Shown: positions 10,179-20,291 of the stretch, piece after piece
Layout of the letters: every line of letters begins with the position of its first letter
Position numbering within the stretch: position 1 is the first letter of the stretch
NCBI GenBank assembly: GCA_003427395.1
Contig: BFEA01000217.1
Span: 1,892-39,544, forward strand
DNA: 37,653 bases
From: Chara braunii
Lineage: Eukaryota > Streptophyta > Charophyceae > Charales > Characeae
Direction: 5' to 3'
Translations under genes and position numbers: made by a program
The notes under the pieces: generated by a model
Seen by the model: only the letters and a program-made list of their open reading frames with translations
Told to the model about the DNA's origin: nothing
The model's database searches: none

Positions 10179-10615
10179 CAACCAATCTGGCATGAGGAGG
10201 AGGAAATGCCAATGCAGTCTGTCACGAGACAGAGGAAATGGCTGACGAGGCCACCTCGGTGCGTGGAGACTGGGAGCAAGTTGCTGTAGCGCCTGGGATG
10301 CTAAGGCCAGACAAGCGGTTTGTCGATGTGGAAGAGACTGGCTGGCCTGCTGGCGGCTAGTAATTGCAGGGATTAGGGATGTGCCATAAGATGAAGGTAT
10401 ATGATACAATATATATGTAGGGTGGGCGAAGGAGTCTGTAGCTGTGTGGAGATTGCGGATGGCAGGGAGATGAAGGGAGGAGGGAAGGAGGGAAGGAGGG
10501 GAAGGAGGGGAGGAGAGGGAGGGGAGCGAAGGAGGTGGTGGGGGGGAGCTGATGGCGGGTACTGGGAAGGATTAGCAGTGAGGTGGAAGGGAAGTCAATT
10601 TCTGTGATGGCAACA

Positions 10616-10728
10616 CTACCATCTTAACCCGAATAGAACACCTGGTCATTATAGCCATATATTTGGTGCAATTTTCAGTCCAGATACGGCTTCAATGACA
10701 GGGCGTTCAATTCGGGTGAAGACGGTAG
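10616..10728 (+). mobile_element. Foldback MITE family F, copy 5
   Basis: Left CTACCATCTTAACCCGAATA and right CAATTCGGGTGAAGACGGTAG pair with few mismatches. The interior GGTCATTATAGCCATATATT and CGGCTTCAATGACAGGG are also partly complementary. Confidence 0.85.
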
Positions 10729-10842
10729 GAGAAGAGGAAAGCAGTCCAATTCTTGAGTAAACCTGGAAGCTGTCAAGGATCAAGATAAATTTCTTCTTCT
10801 TCTTCTTGATATGAAAAGAAAATCCGAGGTGAATGGGTCGGC

Positions 10843-10882
10843 GCACGCCTTTGCTTAGCATGGCACGCCTTTGCTTAGCATG
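10843..10882. repeat. 20-bp tandem duplication
   Basis: GCACGCCTTTGCTTAGCATG occurs twice, head to tail. Confidence 0.95.
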
Positions 10883-11567
10883 GCAGGTTTCAAGAAGCTC
10901 GGTCACTTGGCAGTTCTCAGGGGGGAGCCGTGCGCGAAGAGATGCGGGTTGGAGAGAGTTGGGACGTAGTACTTTTTTTTTCACGGTGGAGATAGCAATC
11001 GAACGCCAGTTTCCTGCAGCATCAGGGAGGAGAAAGCTATTCGGTGAGGTCTTCTGAGTGAGTGAGTGATGCCAATGTTCCCAGGAAAAGTTGTCCTTAA
11101 GCAAGCAAGCAAGCAATCACCAGAAGAGCATGCTAACGTGAGTTTGGTGTAGCATCAGGGAAGAGAAGGGGATTGTGGGCGCACCGCCAGCCATCCCCAC
11201 GAGGTTGTAACATTTGACTGGCAATGCCGATCTCGCCGTCGTGGGACTGAGTGCGTATGGGACTCCGCCGGACTGAGTAATAAGGTACGCTCAACTTGCT
11301 CATTTTTTTTGCCGGAAATGAGCATTGCGCAGACAACTTCTGTAAAATATTATTGCTGGCTTTTCCATTTTCAGGTGGCAGGTGGCCGAGACAGGTGTCA
11401 CCAACTACTGACATCTTGTTCTTTTCCGTCGACATTTTCAGATTTTTTTTTGAAAATTTTGAAATTTCAAATTTCGGCATTTTTTTCGTCTTCTGATTTT
11501 CCTGGTGTGTTATACGACTTACACCGCTATACAAATGTTGTATGGCCGGAACAGCAGCGCTGTTCAT

Positions 11568-11591
11568 GAATCGTCATCATCATCGATTCAT

Positions 11592-11622
<31 letters not shown>
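11568..11622. repeat. CAT and CAG microsatellites
   Basis: (CAT)n is followed by (CAG)n. In the antisense direction this gives Asp/Ala runs that are not evidence of a gene. Confidence 0.95.
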
Positions 11623-11836
11623 GGGAAGTTCATTCTCATTTTGCACATTTTGGGAGTGGTGTGGCGATGCCCGATATGAAGCTTCTTTTGAAAGGTAGGT
11701 AGGAGCATGGCATGGAAGCAAGTGCACGTGTACAAATTGAAATGGCACGTTGTAGCATTTTGCTATCATCAGGCAGAAATTGCAGAATTCATGAGGGGAA
11801 CGGGGATTTCTCATCCTTTACATTTTAAAACTCTTT

Positions 11837-12005
11837 TCTGACCCAAATTGTGGGTCCTTTTTTCTTCCCTTTTTTTTTAAACCCAAGTTGGGGGTCTTTT
11901 TTTTCTTTTTTTTTTTGACCCGGCTTGGGGGGGCCGTTCTTTTTGTCCTTTCTTTTTGACCCGAGTTGGGGGTCTTTTTTCCTGTTTTTTTTTAACCCAA
12001 GTTGC
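11837..12005. repeat. About 40-bp tandem array, 4-5 units
   Basis: Units of the form GACCC-AA-TTGGGGGTC followed by a T-rich run start near 11839, 11879, 11917 and 11958, with a partial last unit. Antisense frames show lysine-rich repeats (KKDPQLG) only because of this. Confidence 0.85.
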
Positions 12006-12460
12006 AACTACAGACCAGATTGGCCGCCACCAGTTTTGTAGCTCTATTCATGGTACTGATGCGCTGTCTTCGCTTGTTGTTCTTGGTCATGTCGTCTGTT
12101 CAGGTTCCCTGTAGGAGCATTGTTCAGTGCCATGTATCCCCTGTCCTAGTGTGCTACACAGTGGAGGAGTGGATTTTGGGGTGAAAATGAAAATGCATCT
12201 CATGTAGATATAATTTCATAAATTCATATGAATTTATAAACTGATATATCCGATTCTTTAATTATACGAGAAGAGAAATGAAAAAAAAAGAGCATATTAA
12301 AGTTAATTAAACCCACGTTGTGCTTTTCTGCTCTTCTTGCCTTCCATCTTTCATTTCGGCTTTCATTTCTCATATATCTGTTTTTTTTTATTTTTCAATT
12401 TTTTCAATTTCTATTATTATTTTTTAAAATATTATTTTTAATATTATTTTATTATTTTTT

Positions 12461-12508
12461 GCTGATCTTCTCTGTATCGTTCCAATTTTAACGGATGTCC
12501 CGAAGGAC
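12461..12508 (-). pseudogene. U6 snRNA fragment, 5' half (locus B)
   Basis: On the reverse strand it starts exactly at the U6 5' end (GTCCTTCGGGACATCCG), continues TTAAAATTGGAACGATACAG and AGAAGAT, and stops after about 48 nt at CAGC. It then joins a long A+T-rich stretch (12385-12460). The first 47 bases are nearly identical to locus C. The pattern fits a 5'-complete U6 transcript joined to other sequence during reverse transcription, as seen for U6 chimeras made by LINE machinery. No clear target-site duplication is visible. Confidence 0.85.
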
Positions 12509-12509
12509 G

Positions 12510-13600
12510 TTTTTCAAATGTGCTCTCGGTTGTTCTCCACCATGGGACAACATGTTGTACAGTGCCTGCAGAGTTTTGTTTTTTTTTCTGTTTTTTTTTT
12601 TGGAGTCCAGATTGTTGCTGAGGTTGGAAGCCAGTAGGTTATACAGGTGTGTCTCCGAATATGATGAGGGAGTTGCTCTGCACGGGGGGACCCACTGGAG
12701 TGGTATAAATAACTACAAAATCGCATTTGCGATGTAACCCACCATGTGGTGGCTGCCATTGTGTCATCCTTACTGACCTTTGCGGCAGCAAGTCTTACCT
12801 GCTCCTTTTGCAAATTTGCCCTCTCTGGACGCCTCCCATCTGACCTTGGGAGCAGTGTGGACTTGTTTCAACACCAAAGAGGGCCAGAAGCAATCTGTCA
12901 GCGAATAGCAACGAGGAACAGAACCTGCGACGGGAGCTTTATTTACACCATGTAAAGAATTGTAGTCTATAGATGCGTCGCGTCCCCCCCGTTCCCCCCA
13001 CGCCCTCCCCGGGGCCCCTTTCCTTTCCCCTCTCACTTGCCTGTTGTCCGTTCCTACACTCCAGTGTACGTCATTCGATGTCCACCTTATGCACTTCTCA
13101 GTGCATAATCACTCTATTCCTTCCTCCGACTGAATTCTGGATCCAATTGCGGTCACACATACATCCGGAATGGGCTGTAATTGTGGTCTGACACGTCCTT
13201 TTTTTTTTTTTTTTGCCAAACGATATACAACTTTCATAATTTCAGAGGATTTTTTTCGAAATTGGTAGGAAGGTTCAAGGTTATCCTTTTTTCTTTTTTT
13301 TTTAACGCAAAATTGTTGGAGAAAATGAATCAGGAAGATGAACCAGGGACCTGTCAGCATTGATTGCCCTGGAGCCCAGGGGATTGACTGCACAGGTTAT
13401 GGGATAGATTGTGACTTCTCGACTTCTGCCTATGCCATTCCAGGATCCTGCTCAAGCGGGCACAGGGGAGGGTTTGGTAGGTGGCAGTTGGAAAGATGAG
13501 GATGGGACTCTCCTTATTCCACGCGGCGACCAGAAATAGGAGCCCCATCCGCCGCCCTTCCTACGGCCCAGCTATGATGACATCCTGGAAAATGCAAGTC
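12510..13600. other. Unassigned sequence
   Basis: Several T-runs (for example 13199-13214) and short frames without recognisable domains or splice structure. No gene is supported. Confidence 0.55.
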
Positions 13601-13612
13601 TCGGTATGCTCT

Positions 13613-13839
13613 CAGCCTACTGTCTTTCTGGTTTAAGCTTCATGCAGCTACAGTCCCCTGTATTCACAACTGACTTTTTTTAACTTTTAAGTGTGGTTCG
13701 AACTATCCACAGCCTACTGTGTTTCTGGTTGAAGCTTCATGCAGCTACAGTCCCCTCTGTATTCCCAACTGACTCTTAACGAGTCTTAACGAGTCTTAAC
13801 GAGTCTTAACGAGTCTTAAGTGTGGTTCGAACTATCCAA
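13613..13839. repeat. 97-bp tandem duplication with a 10-bp subarray
   Basis: CAGCCTACTGT-TTTCTGGTT begins units at 13613 and 13710. Both contain GCTTCATGCAGCTACAGTCC and end GTGTGGTTCGAACTATCCA. The second unit carries a five-copy GAGTCTTAAC array (13771-13820). A third GTGTGGTTCGAACTGTCC lies near 13906. Confidence 0.95.
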
Positions 13840-14501
13840 CGAGTCCAGCAAAAGTTGTAGTGTGTGTACGGTGCTCTTTGTCTGCTGTATTTCTTGCAAA
13901 AGGTGTAGTGTGGTTCGAACTGTCCTTCAGTTGCTGCCCTGCAACTGAAGGATATGAAGGGCGGCTGCACTATTTGCCGTTTATGCTTCCCAGGGTTGGA
14001 TTTTCTTTCTGAAGCCGAGCCGAATCCTGGGGATAAACAAGCTTGGATCGCTTAGTTTTTTTTTCTGGAATTTTCTTTTCCGGATTGCTTTCTCCGTGCT
14101 CATACACGCAGTAAAAAAGGCCAACCATGACCAAGCCCCCTCAACAGTAGAAGGGTGACCACTTCCACCCATGAAGGTGGGTGGAAATTCACCTTCGCTG
14201 GAAAGAGCAGGGTAAAAGAGGTCCGCAAGGGGGGGGGAGGAAGGGCGGTGCACGGGGGAGGGGGGCGCACGGGGGAGGGAGGGAGGCAGGAATACGTGGA
14301 GGATTCCCCCCCCCTCCGTCCCTCGCTCAGCCCCTTACAGAGTAAATTATTGTGCATGCTGTTTTTTTTTTTTTTTTATGCCCAGTGTCAAAGGCAAAAG
14401 ATTAGGGAATCTTTTTTTCTTTTTTCTTTTTTTTTATCCCCCTTTCCCCTCCCTTCCTTTTTTTTTTTTTTTTTTTTTTTGAAAATAATTAGTAGGGCCT
14501 T

Positions 14502-15153
14502 NNNNNNNNNNNNNNNNNNNNNNNNNNNNNNNNNNNNNNNNNNNNNNNNNNNNNNNNNNNNNNNNNNNNNNNNNNNNNNNNNNNNNNNNNNNNNNNNNNN
14601 NNNNNNNNNNNNNNNNNNNNNNNNNNNNNNNNNNNNNNNNNNNNNNNNNNNNNNNNNNNNNNNNNNNNNNNNNNNNNNNNNNNNNNNNNNNNNNNNNNNN
14701 NNNNNNNNNNNNNNNNNNNNNNNNNNNNNNNNNNNNNNNNNNNNNNNNNNNNNNNNNNNNNNNNNNNNNNNNNNNNNNNNNNNNNNNNNNNNNNNNNNNN
14801 NNNNNNNNNNNNNNNNNNNNNNNNNNNNNNNNNNNNNNNNNNNNNNNNNNNNNNNNNNNNNNNNNNNNNNNNNNNNNNNNNNNNNNNNNNNNNNNNNNNN
14901 NNNNNNNNNNNNNNNNNNNNNNNNNNNNNNNNNNNNNNNNNNNNNNNNNNNNNNNNNNNNNNNNNNNNNNNNNNNNNNNNNNNNNNNNNNNNNNNNNNNN
15001 NNNNNNNNNNNNNNNNNNNNNNNNNNNNNNNNNNNNNNNNNNNNNNNNNNNNNNNNNNNNNNNNNNNNNNNNNNNNNNNNNNNNNNNNNNNNNNNNNNNN
15101 NNNNNNNNNNNNNNNNNNNNNNNNNNNNNNNNNNNNNNNNNNNNNNNNNNNNN
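14502..15153. other. Assembly gap of 652 N
   Basis: Undetermined bases lie between T-rich sequence on both sides. The long frames drawn across it are meaningless. Confidence 1.
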
Positions 15154-15930
15154 TTTTTTTTTTTTTTTTTTTTTAAACCCTTGTTCGTGAAACCTGACAC
15201 CTTCTGCCCCTGTTATCCTAGTGCAATTCTATCCACTTGTAGTCTTTACTTTATTGCTACCTCTCTGGCTTCGGCCCGTACTCCTGTCCCCTTAAGTCTC
15301 TAGCCCTTATTCCTGTGTGGTCCTAGCCTCATAAATTGTTCCCCCTTGTACCCCTGTGGCTTCCGCCCTTGCCCCTTTCCTCCTGACTCTCTTACCCATC
15401 TTCCTGTCTAGCTAAAGCCCTAAGCCCTAACCTCTTGAATTGTACCCCCATTGTACCCCTCTACCCCCTTCTCCATTTGAATATTAAATTACTTCCCTGT
15501 ATGGTTGCCACAGCTCCGTGCCCCAGAATGTTCTGTTTGAAGCGTTTCGTGATCTCTTCCTCCTGCTCCGGCTGCTGACGAATTTGGAGTTCCTCGCTGC
15601 CGTCCACAGCCCCCTCAGATCCGTTTCACGCAATGTGAAGAATATCTCCTTTGCCTCCTGCTTGTGCATTGACCGTCCTTCAATAGTAATTTGGCAACGA
15701 CGCTTCCAAAATTTAATGGTCCAGAGACAGTATTGGCGTATCAATTGGAACATGTGCTTCTCGAAGGGCTGCCAATGCTTCGGGACTTGGCTACCCACCA
15801 ATAAGGAAATCTTGGAGTCTGGGAAAATGCCCCTTGACACCAGGCCCCAAATGCTCCTGGCTATTCTTCCTGGGAAGATGTATTTCTTCATTTACGGCGT
15901 AGCTTTTCTAAACCTCCATTGCCTATGACA
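15154..15930 (-). mobile_element. 5'-truncated LINE 3' end with poly(A)
   Basis: On the reverse strand a frame from 15891 to 15484 encodes about 135 residues including GLVSRGIFPDSKISLL, then KHWQPFEKHMFQLIRQYCLW and TIKFWKRRCQITIEG. The W-x-W-rich, basic pattern with a Leu-Trp-x-Ile core resembles the C-terminal region after the reverse transcriptase of plant L1-clade LINEs. About 310 bp of 3' UTR follow, ending in a 23-base poly(A) (T-run at 15154-15176 on the plus strand) that touches the gap. An in-frame stop lies directly upstream of the first Met, so the copy is already broken. The poly(A) position and orientation are seen; the LINE assignment rests on recalled family pattern. Confidence 0.5.
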
Positions 15931-16246
15931 ACGGCCATGTCTGTTGCCAGTGTACAAGGGGGTTGTGGGGCAGTTGGGCACAGCGACCTGGAGCAGCTGC
16001 GTAAAAGAACCACAGCCGTCATTACGAACCATTGGCTCAGCACCAAGACGGTTCACATCTGTGGACACATCGCTTGGTCACGGCTGCTGTCTCTGAGTAA
16101 GCTGCTGTTTCTTTTCCTTACTGCCTGAGGTAGCGCAAGGTCCGCCTGAGGTATAAGAGAGGTCGGATGCACTTCGTTTTCAGGGCAGCGGTGTTTTTTT
16201 TTTTAAGCACCAGTTTGGGCAGGCCTTCCGCCAGCCTCCAGGGGCC

Positions 16247-16451
16247 GCTAACACTACTGATGTGTGTCGGAATGGGTGCAAGCGGACAGGCAGGCAGCGA
16301 AAGAGCATCACCTTTCATTGTCTCCAGGCACACTAACCACTAACGCTGCTAATGTGTGCAGGGCCCTCGCATCACCAACCAATTGGACGGGCAGCGAAAG
16401 AGCATCGCATTTCATTGCAGCCATCAGCAGCTTCCCTAGGCACTCACATAA
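16247..16451. repeat. 92-bp diverged tandem duplication
   Basis: TAACACTACTGATGTGTG and TAACGCTGCTAATGTGTG start the units. Both contain GGCAGCGAAAGAGCATC and TTTCATTG, and both end in a CACTAACCAC/CATAACAAC-like motif. Confidence 0.85.
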
Positions 16452-16570
16452 CAACCGGCTTCATCAAAATAGAAGGTACAGTGACTACGGTCGTTATAGC
16501 CGTTTTTGGCTCACCTTTTCGTCCAGATGCAACGGAAATACCCTTACGTTCTACTCGGGGGGAAGAAGGG
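16452..16570 (+). mobile_element. Foldback MITE family F, copy 6 (degenerate)
   Basis: The interior CGGTCGTTATAGCCGTTTTT, then TCGTCCAGATGCAACGGAAA, and a GTTCTACTCGGGGGGAAGA-like end match the family. The left terminus is eroded. Confidence 0.65.
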
Positions 16571-16825
16571 AAGGCAGTGGTTGACTAGTGGGGTTTAAGT
16601 ACGATCCTCCTCTTCATCCTCCATGGGTGTTATTGTTGTTGATGATGCATCTCGTATCCTTTCCGATGTGTTCACATCATCCTTACGGGGACCCTACTAC
16701 GACAACCTTGTGTGGTCTTGACGGATATCTAGCAGGGTAATTAGGTGTATGCAAAACCATTATCAACAAGGAGAGCTAGCAGTAGTAGTAATCGCAGTAG
16801 CTGGAGAAGGGGGTGCTAGTGGTAG

Positions 16826-16885
16826 GCAGTACAATGTGCTGGAGCGTTGTGGAGCAAGTTTTTCTCATCTGTAAAGAAGCACTGG
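16826..16885. repeat. Left member of about 60-bp direct repeats flanking MITE copy 7
   Basis: CAGTACAATGTGCTGGAGCG, then TTTTTCTCATCTGTAA, corresponds to 17079-17143 (CAGCACAACGTACCGGAGCG, then TTTTTCTCATATGTAA). The MITE lies between two diverged copies of the same host sequence. Confidence 0.8.
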
Positions 16886-16887
16886 CG

Positions 16888-17079
16888 CTACTCCTGTCTT
16901 CACCCGAATACAACGACGCGCGGTCATTATCGCTGTACCTAGACTGAAAGTTGCAACAAATAGGGCTATTCTGACTGGGCGTTCTATTCGGCCCCGGTCA
17001 TTATCGCTGTACCTAGACTGAAAGTTGCACCAAATACGGCTAATTCTGACCGCGCGTTCTATACGGGTGACGACGGTAG
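16888..17079 (+). mobile_element. Foldback MITE family F, copy 7 (internally duplicated)
   Basis: The left end CTCCTGTCTTCACCCGAATA and the right end CGGGTGACGACGGTAG are family termini, but about 72 bp of interior is present twice (starting near 16921 and 16995), both containing CGCTGTACCTAGACTGAAAG. The element is therefore a partial dimer. The second unit keeps only its right terminus. Confidence 0.85.
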
Positions 17080-17668
17080 CAGCACAACGTACCGGAGCGT
17101 TCGTTGTGGAGAACGTTTTTCTCATATGTAACGAACCATTGGTTTGCTCAAAGCCTTCAGGAGCTTCACGCATGTTGTGTGGCGTTTCCAGAGTGTTTTG
17201 CGCATTGCCTTTTGGACCTCAACCCACTTTCTCTGATGTTTCTAGGTGTATACATAATTCTCCTTCACCTCTTTTACGCTTCCACAAGAATTTACGGAGG
17301 GGTAAATAGTTAAAGAGTTCCTGGAAACTTTTTCCACGGTACAATGAAAGCAGCATGCCTTTCTTGACATCTCAATTTACAGCAGTAGGACGTGGAGGGG
17401 TGTTGCGTATAAATACTATAACCTGTCCAACGCCTTTGTAATACTACGCCATGTGGCTCTCAGAAGCTCCTCCCACCAGACTTCTTTGAATGAACTTGGA
17501 CGTAATTACATCCTGGTGCGACTGTCATTGCGGTCCAGAGAAGTCTTACTGTTAAGTATGGGATGGCCTCAGAGAAAAAAAACTGTTATGCGCACTCAGA
17601 ACATGGTTTTGCTTCCCATCATAGTATTGGAGGGAGGCGAGAAGGTTGCACATGCCAAACACAAAAAT

Positions 17669-17830
17669 GGTAGGCTGAAAATGGGAGAGGGTCATGGTAG
17701 GCTGAAAATGGGAGAGGATCATGGTGGGCTGAAAATGGGAGAGGGTCATGGTAGGCTGAAAATGGGAGAGGGTCATGGTAGGCTGAAAATGGTAGAGGGT
17801 CATGGTAGGCTGAAAATGGGAGAGGGTCAG
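17669..17830. repeat. 27-bp minisatellite, 6 units
   Basis: GGTAGGCTGAAAATGGGAGA followed by GGGTCAT starts at 17669, 17696, 17723, 17750, 17777 and 17804. The length is a multiple of three, so the frame 17453-17839 stays open and shows six copies of GRLKMGEGH. No upstream promoter, splice or domain evidence supports a protein. Confidence 0.95.
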
Positions 17831-17902
17831 AGAGGATGATACATGAAGTTAGACGTGGAGTATGGTTCTTGGATAAAAGGAGGGAACCGGGGACATGGTG
17901 GG

Positions 17903-18199
17903 CCCGGTTCCCACCATGTGCTGGTCCCCACATATAGATTCCAGCTGGTACATGATTAAAATAGAGAGAAAAAGGAGTATGCTGTCTCGGGAAGAGGAGC
18001 CTCGAGACAATCGGGGACTACAGACTCGAATACTGAGAAAAGCGGAATGCCCGGTTCCCACCATGTGCTGCTCCCCACATATAGATTGCAGCTGGTACAT
18101 GATTAAAAGGAGAGAGAAAAAGGAGTATGCTGTCTCGGGAAGAGGAGCCTCGAGACAATCGGGGACTACAGACTCGAATACTGAGAAAAGCGGAATGCC
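17903..18199. repeat. 147-bp tandem duplication containing motif M
   Basis: CCCGGTTCCCACCATGTGCT starts units at 17903 and 18050. Both run to AGAAAAGCGGAATGCC with only a handful of differences. The start of each unit, in reverse complement, resembles the motif M copies at 20179 and 23204. Confidence 0.95.
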
Positions 18200-18404
18200 T
18201 TAAAGAGCTTCAAAAAAGCATGCAATTCAAATTTCAAAATGAAATTCAAATATTTGTTTGTCATTCGGATGTAATAATCCTCAACTTGCAAGTAGTGATG
18301 CATGACAAATGAGCCCTCTCTCTCTTGAGTCACAAACTCTCAAGTTAGACAGATTGTGGTGTCGGCATGGCATGGCTCGTGAAAATAGACTGCACAGAGA
18401 AAAC

Positions 18405-18420
18405 AGGAGGACCACACATG
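18405..18420 (+). repeat. Target-site duplication, 5' copy, of the U6 insertion
   Basis: AGGAGGACCACACATG directly precedes the first base of the U6 copy. The same 16 bp follow the poly(A) at 18546-18561. Confidence 0.95.
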
Positions 18421-18438
18421 GTCCTTCGGGACATCCGT

Positions 18439-18470
<32 letters not shown>

Positions 18471-18515
18471 GGCATGGCCCCTGCGCAAGGATGACACGCA
18501 TAAATCGAGAAATGG

Positions 18516-18545
<30 letters not shown>
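18421..18545 (+). pseudogene. Full-length U6 snRNA retropseudogene with poly(A) (locus C)
   Basis: The copy starts at the U6 5' end (GTCCTTCGGGACATCCG) and contains the ACAGAGA box within GATACAGAGAAGATTAGC. It ends GAAATGGTCCAAATT at 18523. Compared with plant U6 it has a 5-bp duplication (GCATGGCATGGCC) in the core. The normal T-run terminator is replaced by about 22 A, and perfect 16-bp duplications flank it, so it arose by target-primed reverse transcription of a polyadenylated or A-tailed U6 RNA. No upstream snRNA promoter elements were recognised. Spliceosomal function is not expected. Confidence 0.97.
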
Positions 18546-18546
<1 letters not shown>

Positions 18547-18561
18547 GGAGGACCACACATG
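18546..18561 (+). repeat. Target-site duplication, 3' copy, of the U6 insertion
   Basis: AGGAGGACCACACATG directly after the poly(A), identical to the 5' copy. The first A may belong to the tail. Confidence 0.95.
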
Positions 18562-18792
18562 AGAGCAGTAAGAGGTGTGTTATTTATAATAAAAAAAAAA
18601 GTGAGGTGCAAAAGGAGGTGGCACATTGAACGGAAAGGGATGGATCAAGGGAACTCTCCTTTTTGTCCTCGTGCATGTTGATTGACGATAGTTAGTAGCG
18701 AATCTAGCGATGGCATAGGTTAAAGCACCAGTCCCACTGAGCCGATTTGTACGAACCGAAAGGGATAAAAGGTCCCAAGGCCTGCCAAGCGT

Positions 18793-18867
18793 GAGACATC
18801 ATTCCTACTTTCAAGTTCCAACTGATGCTTTACCGAAAAAAAAAAAAAAAAAAAAAGAGACATCATT
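18793..18867 (+). mobile_element. Tiny 5'-truncated poly(A) retroposon with TSD
   Basis: GAGACATCATT at 18793-18803 and again at 18857-18867 bracket a 32-bp unique segment (18804-18835, ending GATGCTTTACCG) and an A21 tail. This is the hallmark of LINE-type insertion with extreme 5' truncation. The 32 bp should be the 3' end of some poly(A) element or mRNA; its source is unknown. Confidence 0.85.
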
Positions 18868-19038
18868 TGTACTTGGGTGACGACGACTTCGATTGATATA
18901 TGCATCAGCTTGGCTTTTTTTTCACCGTTGTGGTGATTTTGTAACATACTTGCTGTTTCCTTTGTCTTTGTTCTTTTTTCAAAAACAAGGGGGTTGCAAG
19001 TGGCAGGATCAGGCTTTCTATGGCGCTATGGCGTAGCC

Positions 19039-19089
19039 CAGAGGGACTGGGTATGCAGAGGGACTGGGTATGCAGAGGGACTGGGAATG
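19039..19089. repeat. 17-bp tandem repeat, 3 units, with inverted echoes
   Basis: CAGAGGGACTGGGTATG repeats three times. The reverse complement (GCATACCCAGTCCCTCTG) recurs near 19276, with a variant near 19234. Confidence 0.9.
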
Positions 19090-19782
19090 GTCAACCTAAC
19101 TCCCTAACATCCTTCCCTACACACACAACTCCTTAGGAACTTCCGTCGCTGCTTTTGCAAGTCTCAGACCCCCTGTTCAGTGCACTTGGTTGAGGATTTC
19201 CCTCCCAAGGCGGAAGACGGAAGACGAACTCTGCATACCCATTCCCTCTGGGTGCACCCCGCCCCCAGGAATCTCTGCATACCCAGTCCCTCTGGGCGCA
19301 ACCCCCCCCAAGAATCATAACACTGGCAAGGAACCTTGGCTCTGTGAACAGTGGACTCTAGGCCTGCTAGACCACATTTGTCAATAGTCTTAGGGCCCTA
19401 TCGCCCATATATATGAGCTGTATGGCACCTATACATCTTTCAGTCTCCCCAAGGGGGGGGGCCTTCAATGTGATACCATGAAGAGCAACACCCGCCTCTC
19501 TTAGTACTGTGCTAATCGCAAGGATCAGATCTTACTCTAAGGGAGTGGGGTGGCCACATTGGTTCATTGCCTCGGCTGAGAACGTTCAATTGGCCCTGTA
19601 AGGGTCTTTCGCAGTAACAGGTTCAAAAAAAAAAAAAAAAAAAAAACAAGGTTCCAACCCGCCTCGACCTGTGCACACGAGTACATTGTACCGTCCATTT
19701 TCTAATCGCTACCGGTGCTCACGAAGTTGTTTTCAGCTCTTAAGCAGTGAAACTGATCTCTGAATTGGATTGTTCTTTAGAG

Positions 19783-20096
19783 GCAAACTCCGATTGACAC
19801 AAGTATGGAAAAAAAAAACACATTACCCATGTGTTCCACTACTGGCCGGCCTCAACCCCAGTAATAGCCCCTGCAGCCTTATCGGGAAGTCCCTTAATCC
19901 CCCCTAAAGTGTATCACCACTCACACGTAAGGTCCCAAAGTGAGATAAACTCCAATTAACATGGACAAAACCCATATTACCATATGCTCTACTACTGGCA
20001 GGCTACACCACCAGCAACAACGCCCTCAGCCTCAACAGAGGTCCCTAAGTCCCCACTAAGTGGATCAGTACTCACACGGAAGGTCCCAAAGTCCCC
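19783..20096. repeat. About 160-bp diverged tandem duplication
   Basis: Both halves contain AAACTCC-ATT, a CTACTACTGGC/CCACTACTGGC block and CTCACACG-AAGGTCCCAAAG in the same order (second half from about 19946). Confidence 0.75.
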
Positions 20097-20118
20097 CCTT
20101 CCGAGTGACTTGCCTCCC

Positions 20119-20150
20119 CTACAGTCTTCCCCCGAACGAAACGCACGCAT
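20119..20150 (+). mobile_element. Solo terminal repeat of the MITE F subfamily
   Basis: CTACAGTCTTCCCCCGAACG followed by AAACGCAC matches the terminus of copy 4. No opposite end was found nearby. Confidence 0.6.
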
Positions 20151-20178
20151 GTACGTTTTTTTTTTTATATACAAAAAA

Positions 20179-20291
20179 GCTCCATCTATTGGTGGGGAGC
20201 AACACCTGCTGGAAACCGGGTCCAGCGTCCCATAGATACAATCATATCCTCACAAATTGGCACAAACTGGGAACCGGGCCCAGCGTCCCAT
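20179..20291 (+). repeat. Motif M, two copies
   Basis: GCTCCATCTATTGGTGGGGA, then ACACCTGCTGGAAACCGGGT and CCAGCGTCCCAT, with a second partial copy GGAACCGGGCCCAGCGTCCC at 20269-20291. The same motif occurs at 23204-23322 and, inverted, at 17903 and 18050. Function unknown; possibly part of a dispersed element. Confidence 0.8.

Noticed and set aside
14155-15303. Very long open frames (382 and 270 residues) across 14.2-15.3 kb
   Set aside because: They are mostly translated N; flanks are T-runs and G-rich sequence with no coding signal.
17453-17839. Protein with six GRLKMGEGH repeats
   Set aside because: A 27-bp minisatellite keeps the frame open by arithmetic; no domain, start context or splice support.
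18421-18545. Functional U6 gene
   Set aside because: No T-run terminator, a 5-bp insertion in the core, a poly(A) tail and target duplications mark it as a retrocopy.
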